Part shown: positions 54,533-64,000 of the stretch, piece by piece | How the letters are laid out: each line of letters begins with the position of its first letter | How positions within the stretch are numbered: position 1 is the first letter of the stretch | Source: Tritrichomonas musculus | Taxonomy: Eukaryota > Parabasalia > Tritrichomonadida > Tritrichomonadidae | Assembly: GCA_039105265.1 (NCBI GenBank) | Contig: JAPFFF010000010.1 | Location: forward strand, 2,728,001-2,792,000 | Length of the DNA: 64,000 nucleotides | Reading direction: 5' to 3' | Translations under genes and position numbers: made by a program | The notes under the pieces: model-generated | Databases searched by the model: none | Told to the model about the DNA's origin: nothing | What the model saw: the letters and a program-made list of their open reading frames with translations, nothing else

Positions 54533-55014
54533 ATTATTTTCATCTTTTTTTTTTTTTAAAAAAAAAAAAAAGAAAGCAGAATTTTCACATGCATCATTTA
54601 TTTCTCTAATGGAAACACTTTCCTTCTCTTTTTAAACAAATAGTAAATAAATGTCTGCTTCTCCACCATTTATGATATGAATTGAATAGCAAAGAAGGAA
54701 AAAAGATTTGTTTGGTTCAACATTAGAAAAGATCTTATATGAAATCAAAAAAAATTAAATGAATGATAGCATATTAGTTTTACTACTAATAATATAAATA
54801 TTGGGTTTTGAATTATTACTGAAAAATTATTTTTTGAATTATTTTTAAATTGCCAAGGTGAAAATTGGCCTAATTAATTTCGAAACTTTACATTTTCTTT
54901 AACAATTGTAATATCTTTTAACGAATGAAGCATTTTCTTTAAATAAATCATTTTTCAATTAACAATAGATATTGACAAAATTGAGAGTAAAAAAAAAAAA
55001 AAAAAGCGAAAAAA
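54533..55014. other. AT-rich spacer between two tRNA genes
   Basis: It has a T-run directly after tRNA-Lys (about 54547-54557) usable as an RNA polymerase III terminator, and A-runs near 54989-55005 that act as T-runs for the leftward tRNA. No other gene. Confidence 0.5.
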
Positions 55015-55088
55015 TGGGACTTCTCGGACTCGAACCGAGGAAATGTACGATCTTCAATCGTATGCTCTCGCCGCTGAGCTAAAGACCC
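55015..55088 (-). tRNA. tRNA-Phe (GAA)
   Basis: Cloverleaf of 74 nt on the minus strand. The anticodon stem is TACGA/TCGTA with loop TTGAAGA, so the anticodon is GAA. The T arm contains GGTTCGAGTCC and the D arm GCTCAGCGGCGAGAGC. The acceptor GGGTCTT with AAGTCCC leaves one T-T mismatch at pair 4-69. No intron. Discriminator base A. Confidence 0.93.
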
Positions 55089-55174
55089 TTCACTTTTTAT
55101 ATTACATTTTATATTTCTTAATTCATATTTGTCCATTTTTCGACTAAAATAATCCAAAAATTAAATCAATGATG

Positions 55175-56903
55175 ATACAGAAAAGGATTCAAATGTGAAA
55201 ATGGATTTAAATGTGATCGGAAAATTTTTAAAATTTTTTAAAATTTTTTATTTATTTTTTATTTTTCTTTAGATACAAAGACTTTGGTAATAAATGAAAT
55301 ATATCAATATGTTAAGCACTTAATAGTTGATATAAACAAATATAGCATTCGAACCAAATATTGAAATTTTAGCATTTTTTCTATTGCTGAAAATGAAAAA
55401 ATAAAATCGAAATATCGGATTATTTGGATTATTGTTTCCATATTGAATCGTATATATCGCTTCTATATATATTATTGCATAATAAACAAAAGTAAAATTA
55501 TAACTCTTTATGCTAACATTTTTGAGAAAAATCGAAATTTTGATTTTTAATGTACGTTTAAAATTAATAAAAAAATTTGTCTAGCTATTATATCTGTTCA
55601 AATTTCTTTATTGATGATATCCTCATATATATAAGTAATATAAGCAAAATAATTATTGAAGAAACATTTAGATTATATCTAGCTCAATTAAAAGCAAAGC
55701 TTTGATGTGAAAAATAATAAAGACAATTCTCAAAAAAACATTTCGTTTTAATAGTCAATATGAGCATGCCTTCTTAAAATTAAAGTAATAAAAATATTAG
55801 TCTTGAATATGAAAATAGAGAAATATGATTTAAGCTTAATAATCCAAATAATATATGAACTTTTACGATCATTTTTGAAAAATTTTGAAATTTGTGAAAA
55901 TGAATGAATATATATATGTTGAAAAGGAAATGGTTTACAGAAATAACTCAGTTTTATGCTCAATGCTTGATAATAATATGTCAATGAATATAAAAGAGTT
56001 TCAACATATAAATGGGAAATATTTTTGAACATTTCAAAAATATGATATTTTGGTAAAAAATTAAAATCAAAATAAAAGCTAGTCATTATTTTTGCCAATT
56101 ATTGATCTATGATATTATATGAATTGATATATATCTAAAATGATCAAAAAAACTAATATAATAAAAGTTTTATCCCAAAATATCCGTTTATAAAAATTGG
56201 ACGTTTATTTTCATCTAAATCATGATCTCATTGATATCTTGGTATATGAATGATATTTTTATAATAATACAAGTTATTAAAAGATGATGGATGATTTCAA
56301 CAGTAAAAAGATGGCTAAGGATGTGATATTATATAAGATTTAGCATTTTATTTCAAGTTCTTTTTTAAAAAGGTTTTATCTAAGTTTTCATAATATAGTT
56401 TTCCTATTCACCAAGTTATAAATATTTGGTATACTGTGTTAATTAAGATAATCATTGTAGAATTCATCTGAACTAAATAAAAAATAGATTATAGGCTTTA
56501 AAAAAAATCCATAATTTTAAACGTACATTAAAAATCAAAATTTCGATTTTTCTCAAAAATGTTAGCATAAAGAGTTATAATTTTACTTTTGTTTATTATG
56601 CAATAATATATATAGAAGCGATATATACGATTCAATATGGAAACAATAATCCAAATAATCCGATATTTCGATTTTATTTTTTCATTTTCAGCAATAGAAA
56701 AAATGCTAAAATTTCAATATTTGGTTCGAATGCTATATTTGTTTATATCAACTATTAAGTGCTTAACATATTGATATATTTCATTTATTACCAAAGTCTT
56801 TGTATCTAAAGAAAAATAAAAAATAAATAAAAAATTTTAAAAAATTTTAAAAATTTTCCGATCACATTTAAATCCATTTTCACATTTGAATCCTTTTCTG
56901 TAT
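55175..56903. mobile_element. DNA element with 392 bp near-perfect terminal inverted repeats
   Basis: The left arm (55175-55566) and right arm (56512-56903) have equal length and are almost identical as reverse complements. Shared blocks include ATACAGAAAAGGATTCAAAT, GATACAAAGACTTTGGTAAT, TCGTATATATCGCTTCTATA and TTTTTAATGTACGTTTAAAA. The 945 bp centre is AT-rich, with one unconvincing 116-codon frame. Looks like a recently active non-autonomous element. No target-site duplication is obvious. Confidence 0.8.
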
Positions 56904-57363
56904 ATAAAATCGTTTAGAGATAATAATCCAAAAGTATAATATCAAATAGAATTTTTTTTATTTTTTTTGTGTCAATAAGAAACTTGATCATTTTAAAAAG
57001 AGTGGGGGTACATTGAAATTACGGGTTATTTTATTATAAAAACGCTTTAATTTATATTATATGTATTTATTTAGTTTATATTTATTAATTATATTTAAAT
57101 TTATTAGTATAATTCAAAGATAAAAAGAAATAAATTAGTATTTTTTTTGTATGGTTTATTAGATAAATGATTCAAAATTTCATAAGCAAATTGAAATATA
57201 TAAATTTTAAAAAATATAAATATCCATAGTATTATTAATATTATTTTATTTTAATTATATTTATATATATATAAGATGATGATTGAAATATGTTTGAATG
57301 GATTAAAAGTATTTTTTATTTAATTTTTGTAAATAATTTGAGATAATATTATAAAAGATGAGA
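56904..57363. other. AT-rich non-coding DNA
   Basis: No gene or RNA seen between the inverted-repeat element and the minisatellite. Confidence 0.5.
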
Positions 57364-60336
57364 AGTTGTTGATAGAGGCGATGACGGAGCAGTTGTTGAC
57401 AGAGGCGATGACGGAGCAGTTGTTGACAGAGGCGATGACGGAGCAGTTGTTGATAGAGGCGATGACGGAGCAGTTGTTGATAGAGGCGATGACGGAGCAG
57501 TTGTTGATAGAGGCGATGACGGAGCAGTTGTTGATAGAGGCGATGACGGAGCAGTTGTTGACAGAGGCGATGACGGAGCAGTTGTTGATTGGAGTGATGA
57601 GGGAGCAGTTGTTGATAGAGGCGATGACGGAGCAGTTGTTGACAGAGGCGATGACGGAGCAGTTGTTGATTGGAGTGATGAGGGAGCAGTTGTTGATAGA
57701 GGCGATGACGGAGCAGTTGTTGATTGGAGTGATGAGGGAGCAGTTGTTGATAGAGGCGATGACGGAGCAGTTGTTGACAGAGGCGATGACGGAGCAGTTG
57801 TTGACAGAGGCGATGACGGAGCAGTTGTTGATAGAGGCGATGACGGAGCAGTTGTTGATTGGAGTGATGAGGGAGCAGTTGTTGATAGAGGCGATGACGG
57901 AGCAGTTGTTGATTGGAGTGATGAGGGAGCAGTTGTTGATAGAGGCGATGACGGAGCAGTTGTTGATAGAGGCGATGACGGAGCAGTTGTTGATAGAGGC
58001 GATGACGGAGCAGTTGTTGATTGGAGTGATGAGGGAGCAGTTGTTGATAGAGGCGATGACGGAGCAGTTGTTGATTGGAGTGATGAGGGAGCAGTTGTTG
58101 ACAGAGGCGATGACGGAGCAGTTGTTGATTGGAGTGATGAGGGAGCAGTTGTTGATAGAGGCGATGACGGAGCAGTTGTTGACAGAGGCGATGACGGAGC
58201 AGTTGTTGATTGGAGTGATGAGGGAGCAGTTGTTGATAGAGGCGATGACGGAGCAGTTGTTGACAGAGGCGATGACGGAGCAGTTGTTGATTGGAGTGAT
58301 GATGGAGCAGTTGTTGATAGAGGCGATGACGGAGCAGTTGTTGACAGAGGCGATGACGGAGCAGTTGTTGACAGAGGCGATGACGGAGCAGTTGTTGATA
58401 GAGGCGATGACGGAGCAGTTGTTGATAGAGGCGATGACGGAGCAGTTGTTGACAGAGGCGATGACGGAGCAGTTGTTGATAGAGGCGATGACGGAGCAGT
58501 TGTTGATAGAGGCGATGACGGAGCAGTTGTTGATAGAGGCGATGACGGAGCAGTTGTTGACAGAGGCGATGACGGAGCAGTTGTTGATAGAGGCGATGAC
58601 GGAGCAGTTGTTGACAGAGGCGATGACGGAGCAGTTGTTGATAGAGGCGATGACGGAGCAGTTGTTGATAGAGGCGATGACGGAGCAGTTGTTGACAGAG
58701 GCGATGACGGAGCAGTTGTTGACAGAGGCGATGACGGAGCAGTTGTTGACAGAGGCGATGACGGAGCAGTTGTTGATAGAGGCGATGACGGAGCAGTTGT
58801 TGACAGAGGCGATGACGGAGCAGTTGTTGATTGGAGTGATGAGGGAGCAGTTGTTGATAGAGGCGATGACGGAGCAGTTGTTGACAGAGGCGATGACGGA
58901 GCAGTTGTTGATTGGAGTGATGACGGAGCAGTTGTTGACAGAGGCGATGACGGAGCAGTTGTTGATAGAGGCGATGACGGAGCAGTTGTTGATAGAGGCG
59001 ATGACGGAGCAGTTGTTGATAGAGGCGATGACGGAGCAGTTGTTGATTGGAGTGATGAGGGAGCAGTTGTTGACAGAGGCGATGACGGAGCAGTTGTTGA
59101 TTGGAGTGATGAGGGAGCAGTTGTTGACAGAGGCGATGACGGAGCAGTTGTTGATAGAGGCGATGACGGAGCAGTTGTTGACAGAGGCGATGACGGAGCA
59201 GTTGTTGATAGAGGCGATGACGGAGCAGTTGTTGACAGAGGCGATGACGGAGCAGTTGTTGATAGAGGCGATGACGGAGCAGTTGTTGATAGAGGCGATG
59301 ACGGAGCAGTTGTTGACAGAGGCGATGACGGAGCAGTTGTTGATTGGAGTGATGAGGGAGCAGTTGTTGATAGAGGCGATGACGGAGCAGTTGTTGACAG
59401 AGGCGATGACGGAGCAGTTGTTGATTGGAGTGATGAGGGAGCAGTTGTTGATAGAGGCGATGACGGAGCAGTTGTTGACAGAGGCGATGACGGAGCAGTT
59501 GTTGATTGGAGTGATGAGGGAGCAGTTGTTGATAGAGGCGATGACGGAGCAGTTGTTGACAGAGGCGATGACGGAGCAGTTGTTGACAGAGGCGATGACG
59601 GAGCAGTTGTTGATAGAGGCGATGACGGAGCAGTTGTTGACAGAGGCGATGACGGAGCAGTTGTTGATAGAGGCGATGACGGAGCAGTTGTTGATAGAGG
59701 CGATGACGGAGCAGTTGTTGACAGAGGCGATGACGGAGCAGTTGTTGACAGAGGCGATGACGGAGCAGTTGTTGATAGAGGCGATGACGGAGCAGTTGTT
59801 GATAGAGGCGATGACGGAGCAGTTGTTGACAGAGGCGATGACGGAGCAGTTGTTGATAGAGGCGATGACGGAGCAGTTGTTGATAGAGGCGATGACGGAG
59901 CAGTTGTTGATAGAGGCGATGACGGAGCAGTTGTTGACAGAGGCGATGACGGAGCAGTTGTTGATTGGAGTGATGAGGGAGCAGTTGTTGATAGAGGCGA
60001 TGACGGAGCAGTTGTTGACAGAGGCGATGACGGAGCAGTTGTTGATTGGAGTGATGAGGGAGCAGTTGTTGATAGAGGCGATGACGGAGCAGTTGTTGAC
60101 AGAGGCGATGACGGAGCAGTTGTTGATTGGAGTGATGAGGGAGCAGTTGTTGATAGAGGCGATGACGGAGCAGTTGTTGACAGAGGCGATGACGGAGCAG
60201 TTGTTGACAGAGGCGATGACGGAGCAGTTGTTGACAGAGGCGATGAGGGAGCAGTTGTTGATAGAGGCGATGACGGAGCAGTTGTTGACAGAGGCGATGA
60301 CGGAGCAGTTGTTGATTGGAGTGATGAGGGAGTAAT
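57364..60336. repeat. 27 bp minisatellite, about 110 copies
   Basis: Head-to-tail 27 bp units in one orientation with three main variants. Two differ at one base (TTGTTGAYAGAGGCGATGAC then GGAGCAG). The third reads TTGTTGATTGGAGTGATGAG then GGAGCAG. Because 27 is a multiple of 3, two of the three rightward frames stay open throughout (LL(T/I)EAMTEQ and VVDRGDDGA units). Neither has a convincing ATG context, so coding is not claimed. GC content is near 50% in DNA that is otherwise about 80% AT. Confidence 0.95.
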
Positions 60337-60351
60337 AGTTAATTAACGTTT

Positions 60352-62268
60352 TTAATGATTTATATTTTTTCTTTTTCTTGGAAATTGTGGTTTAGGTATT
60401 TGGATATTTCGACTTTCAATGAGAAAATTTTTCCTTTCCATTATTTTTTTGTTTTCTCGCAATATCAATAAAGATCTTAATTCTTTCAAAGATATTTTCT
60501 TTTGAATATATTTAACAATGAAATCATCTTCCTCTTTGGACCAATTTCGATCTTGGAGTATGCTTTTTCTTTCTTTTATGATTATTTGTTTATCTTGTTT
60601 GGAACAATTAAAACTCTTATTTGAGTATATTTTTTTCTCATTGTTTGTCAAAAGCAATGAATCAATCATATCAATTTCCCGTGGTTCCCAAACTTTTATT
60701 CCGTATTGGGTGCTTTGAACGTACATTCTTTGAATGATTGCAATGTTACTTGTTGTCAATGGGAGCTTCACTTTTGAATAAGGATTTTCATATGCAAACA
60801 TCCTTAACTTTTCTAGGAAATCTATCAATTGATTGTTTTGAGTTTTTTCATTAATACCAATATATTCAAAAATCCAATCCACGATTTGATCAGGTTGATA
60901 TATGAATTCTAATTCATTTCCTGTTTGCTTTAAGTTTGTTCCACCCGGGCTATTATGTCTTGGCTTAAATTTTAGGTAGCATTTCTTGAAATCACGAACA
61001 ATCAATTCATATCTGGCCACATTGTGAAGCACTGTTTCAAAACGATTATCCATGTGGCATAAAGATCGAATTCGGCCTATGAAATTTTCAATAGGATGAG
61101 ATCCTAGCCTGCTCAGTCCTAGATTATCATCTATGCATTCTTCGATTTCTTTTATGATAGCAACTAGTGTATTGATGATCCGTGGTATTTTATCTTTTGT
61201 CACCATTGAAACAAAAGGATGATCTTTTGATTTTTTTTCAAAAACATTTTGGTCAAATGTTTTTGATTCATAGAATGTTTTTATTCTATTAAAAATATCC
61301 AAAGTAATTAATAAAAAGTATTTTCTTGTTTGTGGTCCAATATAATTGTTAAAAATGGACTCATTCCATAATGAATAAATAAAAAAGTATAGAAATGTAC
61401 TGAATGAATATTTTTCTATTATTCTAAACATTGTTGTGAAACAAAAAAGATTTTTTGGCAATTCATCACGCAATTTTGCAAGTGATGATGTGTCTTTGAT
61501 GAGATCGTTTATTTCAGGATCTTTCATCAATTCAAAATATTGGACTGAATCATTAGTATTTGTTGGATTGATAACAACATTAGCATTTAGGAGGCGAGAT
61601 CGAGCATTCTTAAGTAAGTGTAAAAAATCAGCTATTTGGAAACCAACATTTTCATTGATCACTTGATAGGCAATGTTTAATTGCTTGTTTTGAATCAACT
61701 CATCGATCAAATTGTTGCTTTCAATAAATCGTCCTTGATAATTTTTGTCACCATCAACACTAACATATTTCAATAAAAAATTTGTTGTTTTTGAAGCTTC
61801 GATTATTTGTTCAATAAAATTGAATGTTTTTTCATCGGCCATTCCATTTTCACTTTCATATAAAAATATCGGAAATATTTTATAATTTTTGTTTAACGGC
61901 TGCATTAAAAATAAAAAGCAGTTGCTTTTGTTTCCATCAATATATCTTTTTTTTGAATATGGAGTTATGTTTGTAGTAGTGAATGCGTCTATAACCAATG
62001 TGCATGGAATTTTTGCACCGTTTATATTTCCGTATAATTCTGATCTTTTTTGAAGCAGATTTTGAACTTGATCAATTGATGATAGTTCTTCTTCTATAAT
62101 TTTGACACTTTTTTGAAATTTTTTTCTCAGGCAGGATTCTGATGGGAACGGAAATTGCTCTCTTAAAGATCGATAGCCAAGTTCAGAAGCGCAATATAAA
62201 GAATAAGAAAATGCTTTGAAATCATCACTGTACTCGTTTTTTTTAACTTTTTTAAAACAAATATCCAA
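60352..62268 (-). CDS. P-element-like transposase (no ATG, 5' incomplete)
   Basis: About 638 codons of RNase H-fold transposase. Candidate catalytic segments: TLVIDAFTTTN near residue 68, YVSVDGDKNYQGRF near 167 and LGSHPIENFIGRIRSL near 391. IADFLHLLKNARSRLL near 215 resembles the PHLxKNxRN segment of P-element/THAP9 enzymes. A Myb/SANT-like NWSKEEDDFIVKYI lies near 577 and a basic tail (PKPQFPRKRKNI) follows. The frame begins with TTG just after a stop and has no early Met, so the N-terminal DNA-binding part is lost or on an unseen exon. Family call by motif resemblance. Confidence 0.6.
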   Translation of the reverse strand: MDICFKKVKKNEYSDDFKAFSYSLYCASELGYRSLREQFPFPSESCLRKKFQKSVKIIEEELSSIDQVQNLLQKRSELYGNINGAKIPCTLVIDAFTTTNITPYSKKRYIDGNKSNCFLFLMQPLNKNYKIFPIFLYESENGMADEKTFNFIEQIIEASKTTNFLLKYVSVDGDKNYQGRFIESNNLIDELIQNKQLNIAYQVINENVGFQIADFLHLLKNARSRLLNANVVINPTNTNDSVQYFELMKDPEINDLIKDTSSLAKLRDELPKNLFCFTTMFRIIEKYSFSTFLYFFIYSLWNESIFNNYIGPQTRKYFLLITLDIFNRIKTFYESKTFDQNVFEKKSKDHPFVSMVTKDKIPRIINTLVAIIKEIEECIDDNLGLSRLGSHPIENFIGRIRSLCHMDNRFETVLHNVARYELIVRDFKKCYLKFKPRHNSPGGTNLKQTGNELEFIYQPDQIVDWIFEYIGINEKTQNNQLIDFLEKLRMFAYENPYSKVKLPLTTSNIAIIQRMYVQSTQYGIKVWEPREIDMIDSLLLTNNEKKIYSNKSFNCSKQDKQIIIKERKSILQDRNWSKEEDDFIVKYIQKKISLKELRSLLILRENKKIMERKNFLIESRNIQIPKPQFPRKRKNINH

Positions 62269-62283
62269 GAATTAGTAGTATAT

Positions 62284-62440
62284 ACGAGTCGGTTTCCGTT
62301 GGGGCCACGCTACGCTTAAGCCCACACGTCAACACGAACTCGTGATAAAAATAAAAAATAAAAATGATAAAAATAAAAAATAAAAATGATAAAAATAAAA
62401 ATAAAAATAAAAAAATAAAAAAAATTTTTTCTTCAACTTG
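62284..62440. repeat. GC-rich border and A/T-simple repeats
   Basis: 62284-62345 is GC-richer and contains a TTGGGGC/GCCCACA-type stem around GCTACGCTTAA. 62346-62430 repeats AAAAATAAAAATGATA units. Together they may mark the left border of a second element. Confidence 0.5.
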
Positions 62441-62452
62441 TTTTTTTCTTGA

Positions 62453-62625
62453 AGTACTACTAGGGACCTAAACAACTACCTCGGGTCCCCACTACTACTA
62501 GGGACCTAAACAACTACTAGGGACCTAAACAACTACTAGGGACCTAAACAACTACCTCGGGTCCCCACTACTTGTTTTTTCTTGAAGTACTACTAGGGAC
62601 CTAAACAACTACCTCGGGTCCCTCA
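62453..62625. repeat. 19 bp repeats with GGGACC/GGTCCC dyads
   Basis: Five copies of TACTAGGGACCTAAACAAC, interleaved with three TACCTCGGGTCCC units. Each GGGACC can pair with a following GGTCCC to make a hairpin. The last unit overlaps the end of the next gene. Confidence 0.8.
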
Positions 62626-62871
62626 TAGTCTATTTTGATGTTCAGCTATAGAGATACGTGCACCAATTGACTTCAATAATAACTTAGCTTTTTCAATGTC
62701 TTCAAAGAGTTCTTTGTATGACTTGATTATATTTATCATTATATCGAATTGACTAGCTATTTTATCATCATCTTCATTCATACATTTTCCAAATATCTTG
62801 TCTTTAATAACTTTAAATTTTGCATATAGAGCTTCTGCGTCATTATTCAGTCCGTTAATAGCGCTATTCAT
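62623..62871 (-). CDS. Small helical protein, 82 aa
   Basis: ATG at 62871 after a TTTTATTTTTGTCTTAA leader of the same type as the first element's genes. All-helical (LNNDAEALYAKFKVIKDKIF; SYKELFEDIEKAKLLLKSIG). Its stop overlaps the dyad repeats. Family not recognised. Confidence 0.55.
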   Translation of the reverse strand: MNSAINGLNNDAEALYAKFKVIKDKIFGKCMNEDDDKIASQFDIMINIIKSYKELFEDIEKAKLLLKSIGARISIAEHQNRL

Positions 62872-62911
62872 TTAAGACAAAAATAAAAAAATAACAATAA
62901 AATAAAAGAAG

Positions 62912-63169
62912 TTAAATTTTACTAAGTAGTTCGTCTATATGAGGTAGTTCAGTTTTTTCAGTTTGAACACCTACATCTAGAAGTTCTTCTTTCTCTTCTT
63001 CTTTCTCTTCTTCTTCTTTCTCTTGATGTTCATAATAGTTTTTATACAAGTTTACTCGCTTTTTTTTCTTTGGAAACTTGATAACGTTTTTTTCTTTGTC
63101 ATCGAGAGGATAATAAAGAGGTCCTTTATCATCAATTCCTTCAACAATGATTGTCCCCCACTTGCTCAT
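62912..63169 (-). CDS. Small protein with Glu-rich coiled coil, 85 aa
   Basis: ATG at 63169 after TTTTATTTTTGT. A short folded start (WGTIIVEGIDDKGPLYYPLD) is followed by a basic KFPKKKKRVN, a Lys/Glu run and an end (GVQTEKTELPHIDELLSKI). Same strand as the 82 aa gene. Family not recognised. Confidence 0.5.
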   Translation of the reverse strand: MSKWGTIIVEGIDDKGPLYYPLDDKEKNVIKFPKKKKRVNLYKNYYEHQEKEEEEKEEEKEELLDVGVQTEKTELPHIDELLSKI

Positions 63170-63220
63170 ACAAAAATAAAAATGAAATGAAAATATTTAA
63201 ATCATTCAAAAAGTGAGAAA

Positions 63221-63556
63221 ATGTCATTTGTACCACTCAAAGGCTTTACTAACGACTATGAGATATTGAATAGGTACCCCTTTACTATAAGACGTAAGAG
63301 TAATCATTTTATATGCAAAGATGCAAAACATATTAAGGGGTATATACGTGTATGTCTAAATGGCGACTACTACTTGAAACATGTACTTATAGCAAGACAG
63401 TTCATACCTAATGATGACCCACAACATAAAATAGAGGTAGACCATATCAATAGGAATAGGGCTGACTACCATCTAAGCAACTTAAGATGGATAACCCCAA
63501 CTGATAGTAACTATAACAGGGATATGCCCAAAATTATAAATGCGAGGGCAGATTAA
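63221..63556 (+). CDS. HNH endonuclease
   Basis: 111 aa, ATG at 63221. A substrate-recognition-like start (FTNDYEILNRYPFTIRRKS) is followed by the HNH_3 pattern: HVLIARQFIPNDDP, KIEVDHINRNRADYHLSNLR and WITPTDSNYNRD. The catalytic His pair and Asn positions look intact. Such stand-alone HNH enzymes are common in large DNA viruses and their satellites as homing nucleases. Codon use (CTA, ATA, AGG) differs from the first element. Confidence 0.88.
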   Translation: MSFVPLKGFTNDYEILNRYPFTIRRKSNHFICKDAKHIKGYIRVCLNGDYYLKHVLIARQFIPNDDPQHKIEVDHINRNRADYHLSNLRWITPTDSNYNRDMPKIINARAD

Positions 63557-63785
63557 CTATATATAGTTCTAAGAACTCCAAAGCAAAGTGTTCAATTCGA
63601 CCTAAAAAATCAACATCATTATCTATCCTCATTATTTGAAGATGTTCAGGTTTGAAATACTGAGCTGATAATTCTTTTATAGTCTTCATCAATTTTTTTC
63701 TTCTAGTTTCATCACTCTCTACACTATATTCATGGATGTTCGATAGAATTCTAACGAGGATATACATACGGTCTGATTGAGACAT
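63534..63785 (-). CDS. Small helical protein, 83 aa
   Basis: First ATG at 63785 (MSQSDRMYILVRILSN); the frame extends to 63848 only with TTG. Helical (RRKKLMKTIKELSAQYF; FLGRIEHFALEFLELYIV). Its 3' end overlaps the HNH gene by 23 bases on the other strand. Family not recognised. Confidence 0.5.
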   Translation of the reverse strand: MSQSDRMYILVRILSNIHEYSVESDETRRKKLMKTIKELSAQYFKPEHLQIMRIDNDVDFLGRIEHFALEFLELYIVNLPSHL

Positions 63786-63800
63786 TTTATAATGATAAAA

Positions 63801-64000
63801 ATGACAAGTGATAAAGGCACACAAACTAAACCTAACAATAAAATACAACTACTACAATGTACTTTTAAATTTCGACCTAAACTAGTTGATAGAGATGTTG
63901 CAAGATTAACAAGAGGTTTGGGTCAAACTATATGGAAGTTCTCTAATAATCAAATAAATCTACAAAAATTATATGAGACATATTTAAATACTAGTATAGC
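63801..64000 (+). CDS. Partial gene running off the window
   Basis: ATG at 63801 (another in-frame ATG at 63792), open to the window end. Starts MTSDKGTQTKPNNKIQLLQC and continues VDRDVARLTRGLGQTIWKF. Divergent from the 83 aa gene, with start codons 16 bases apart. Cannot be assigned from 66 codons. Confidence 0.5.
   Translation, partial: MTSDKGTQTKPNNKIQLLQCTFKFRPKLVDRDVARLTRGLGQTIWKFSNNQINLQKLYETYLNTSI

Noticed and set aside
55748-56098. 116 aa minus-strand frame inside the inverted-repeat element
   Set aside because: Composition is that of translated AT-rich DNA (Phe/Tyr/Ile/Ser runs) with no motif and no promoter signal.
57366-60335. 989-codon frame across the minisatellite as a protein gene
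   Set aside because: No ATG near the start of the frame, a second frame is equally open, and the open state follows from the 27 bp unit; recorded as a repeat instead.
57364-60336. CRISPR-like regularity of the 27 bp array
   Set aside because: Units are contiguous with no unique spacers, in a eukaryotic context; it is a minisatellite.

Overview
The window looks like nuclear DNA of a trichomonad (Parabasalia; Trichomonas or Tritrichomonas type). The evidence is very AT-rich DNA, DUF3447/ankyrin genes, a BspA-like leucine-rich-repeat gene, TCA-type initiator motifs just upstream of many ATGs, and a large Maverick/Polinton element. The species cannot be fixed from the sequence alone.

About 1-33,900 is the right-hand part of a Maverick (Polinton) endogenous virus-like element whose left end lies outside the window. 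A structural block (1-15.8 kb) holds two tandem major-capsid-like genes, a small capsid candidate, two long fibre-like coiled-coil proteins, and leftward genes for Lys/Arg-rich, probably DNA-binding, proteins. A replication and regulation block (15.9-28.3 kb) holds protein-primed DNA polymerase B, a KilA-N protein, a membrane-anchored repeat protein, a superfamily 3 helicase and many small coiled-coil proteins. Five of these lie in tandem behind near-identical promoter cassettes. The retroviral-type integrase follows at 28.3-29.7 kb. The 29.7-33.7 kb part holds three further unknown proteins and a small acidic-tailed one. Promoter sequences differ between blocks: most replication-block genes carry an AACGGTTTTGACA-like box plus a TCA initiator, and the structural genes do not. 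A packaging ATPase and a maturation protease were not seen and may lie to the left.

About 33.9-57.3 kb is host DNA. It has a gene fragment with no start at the element edge, a 1.36 kb foldback repeat, a BspA-like pseudogene, DUF3447/ankyrin genes, an M1 aminopeptidase, decayed fragments (amidohydrolase, BTB/F5-8C-like), tRNA-Lys(CUU), tRNA-Phe(GAA), a 387 bp palindromic element with a GC-rich core, and an element with 392 bp terminal inverted repeats. In two ankyrin genes on opposite strands, single ankyrin repeats are separated by 250-450 bp AT-rich spacers that always fall at the repeat boundary.

About 57.4-60.3 kb is a 27 bp minisatellite of about 110 copies. It abuts a P-element-like transposase gene that lacks an ATG (60.35-62.27 kb). 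From about 62.28 kb to the end, GGGACC/GGTCCC dyad repeats lead into a cluster of small genes, including an HNH endonuclease, that looks like the start of a second virus-like mobile element.
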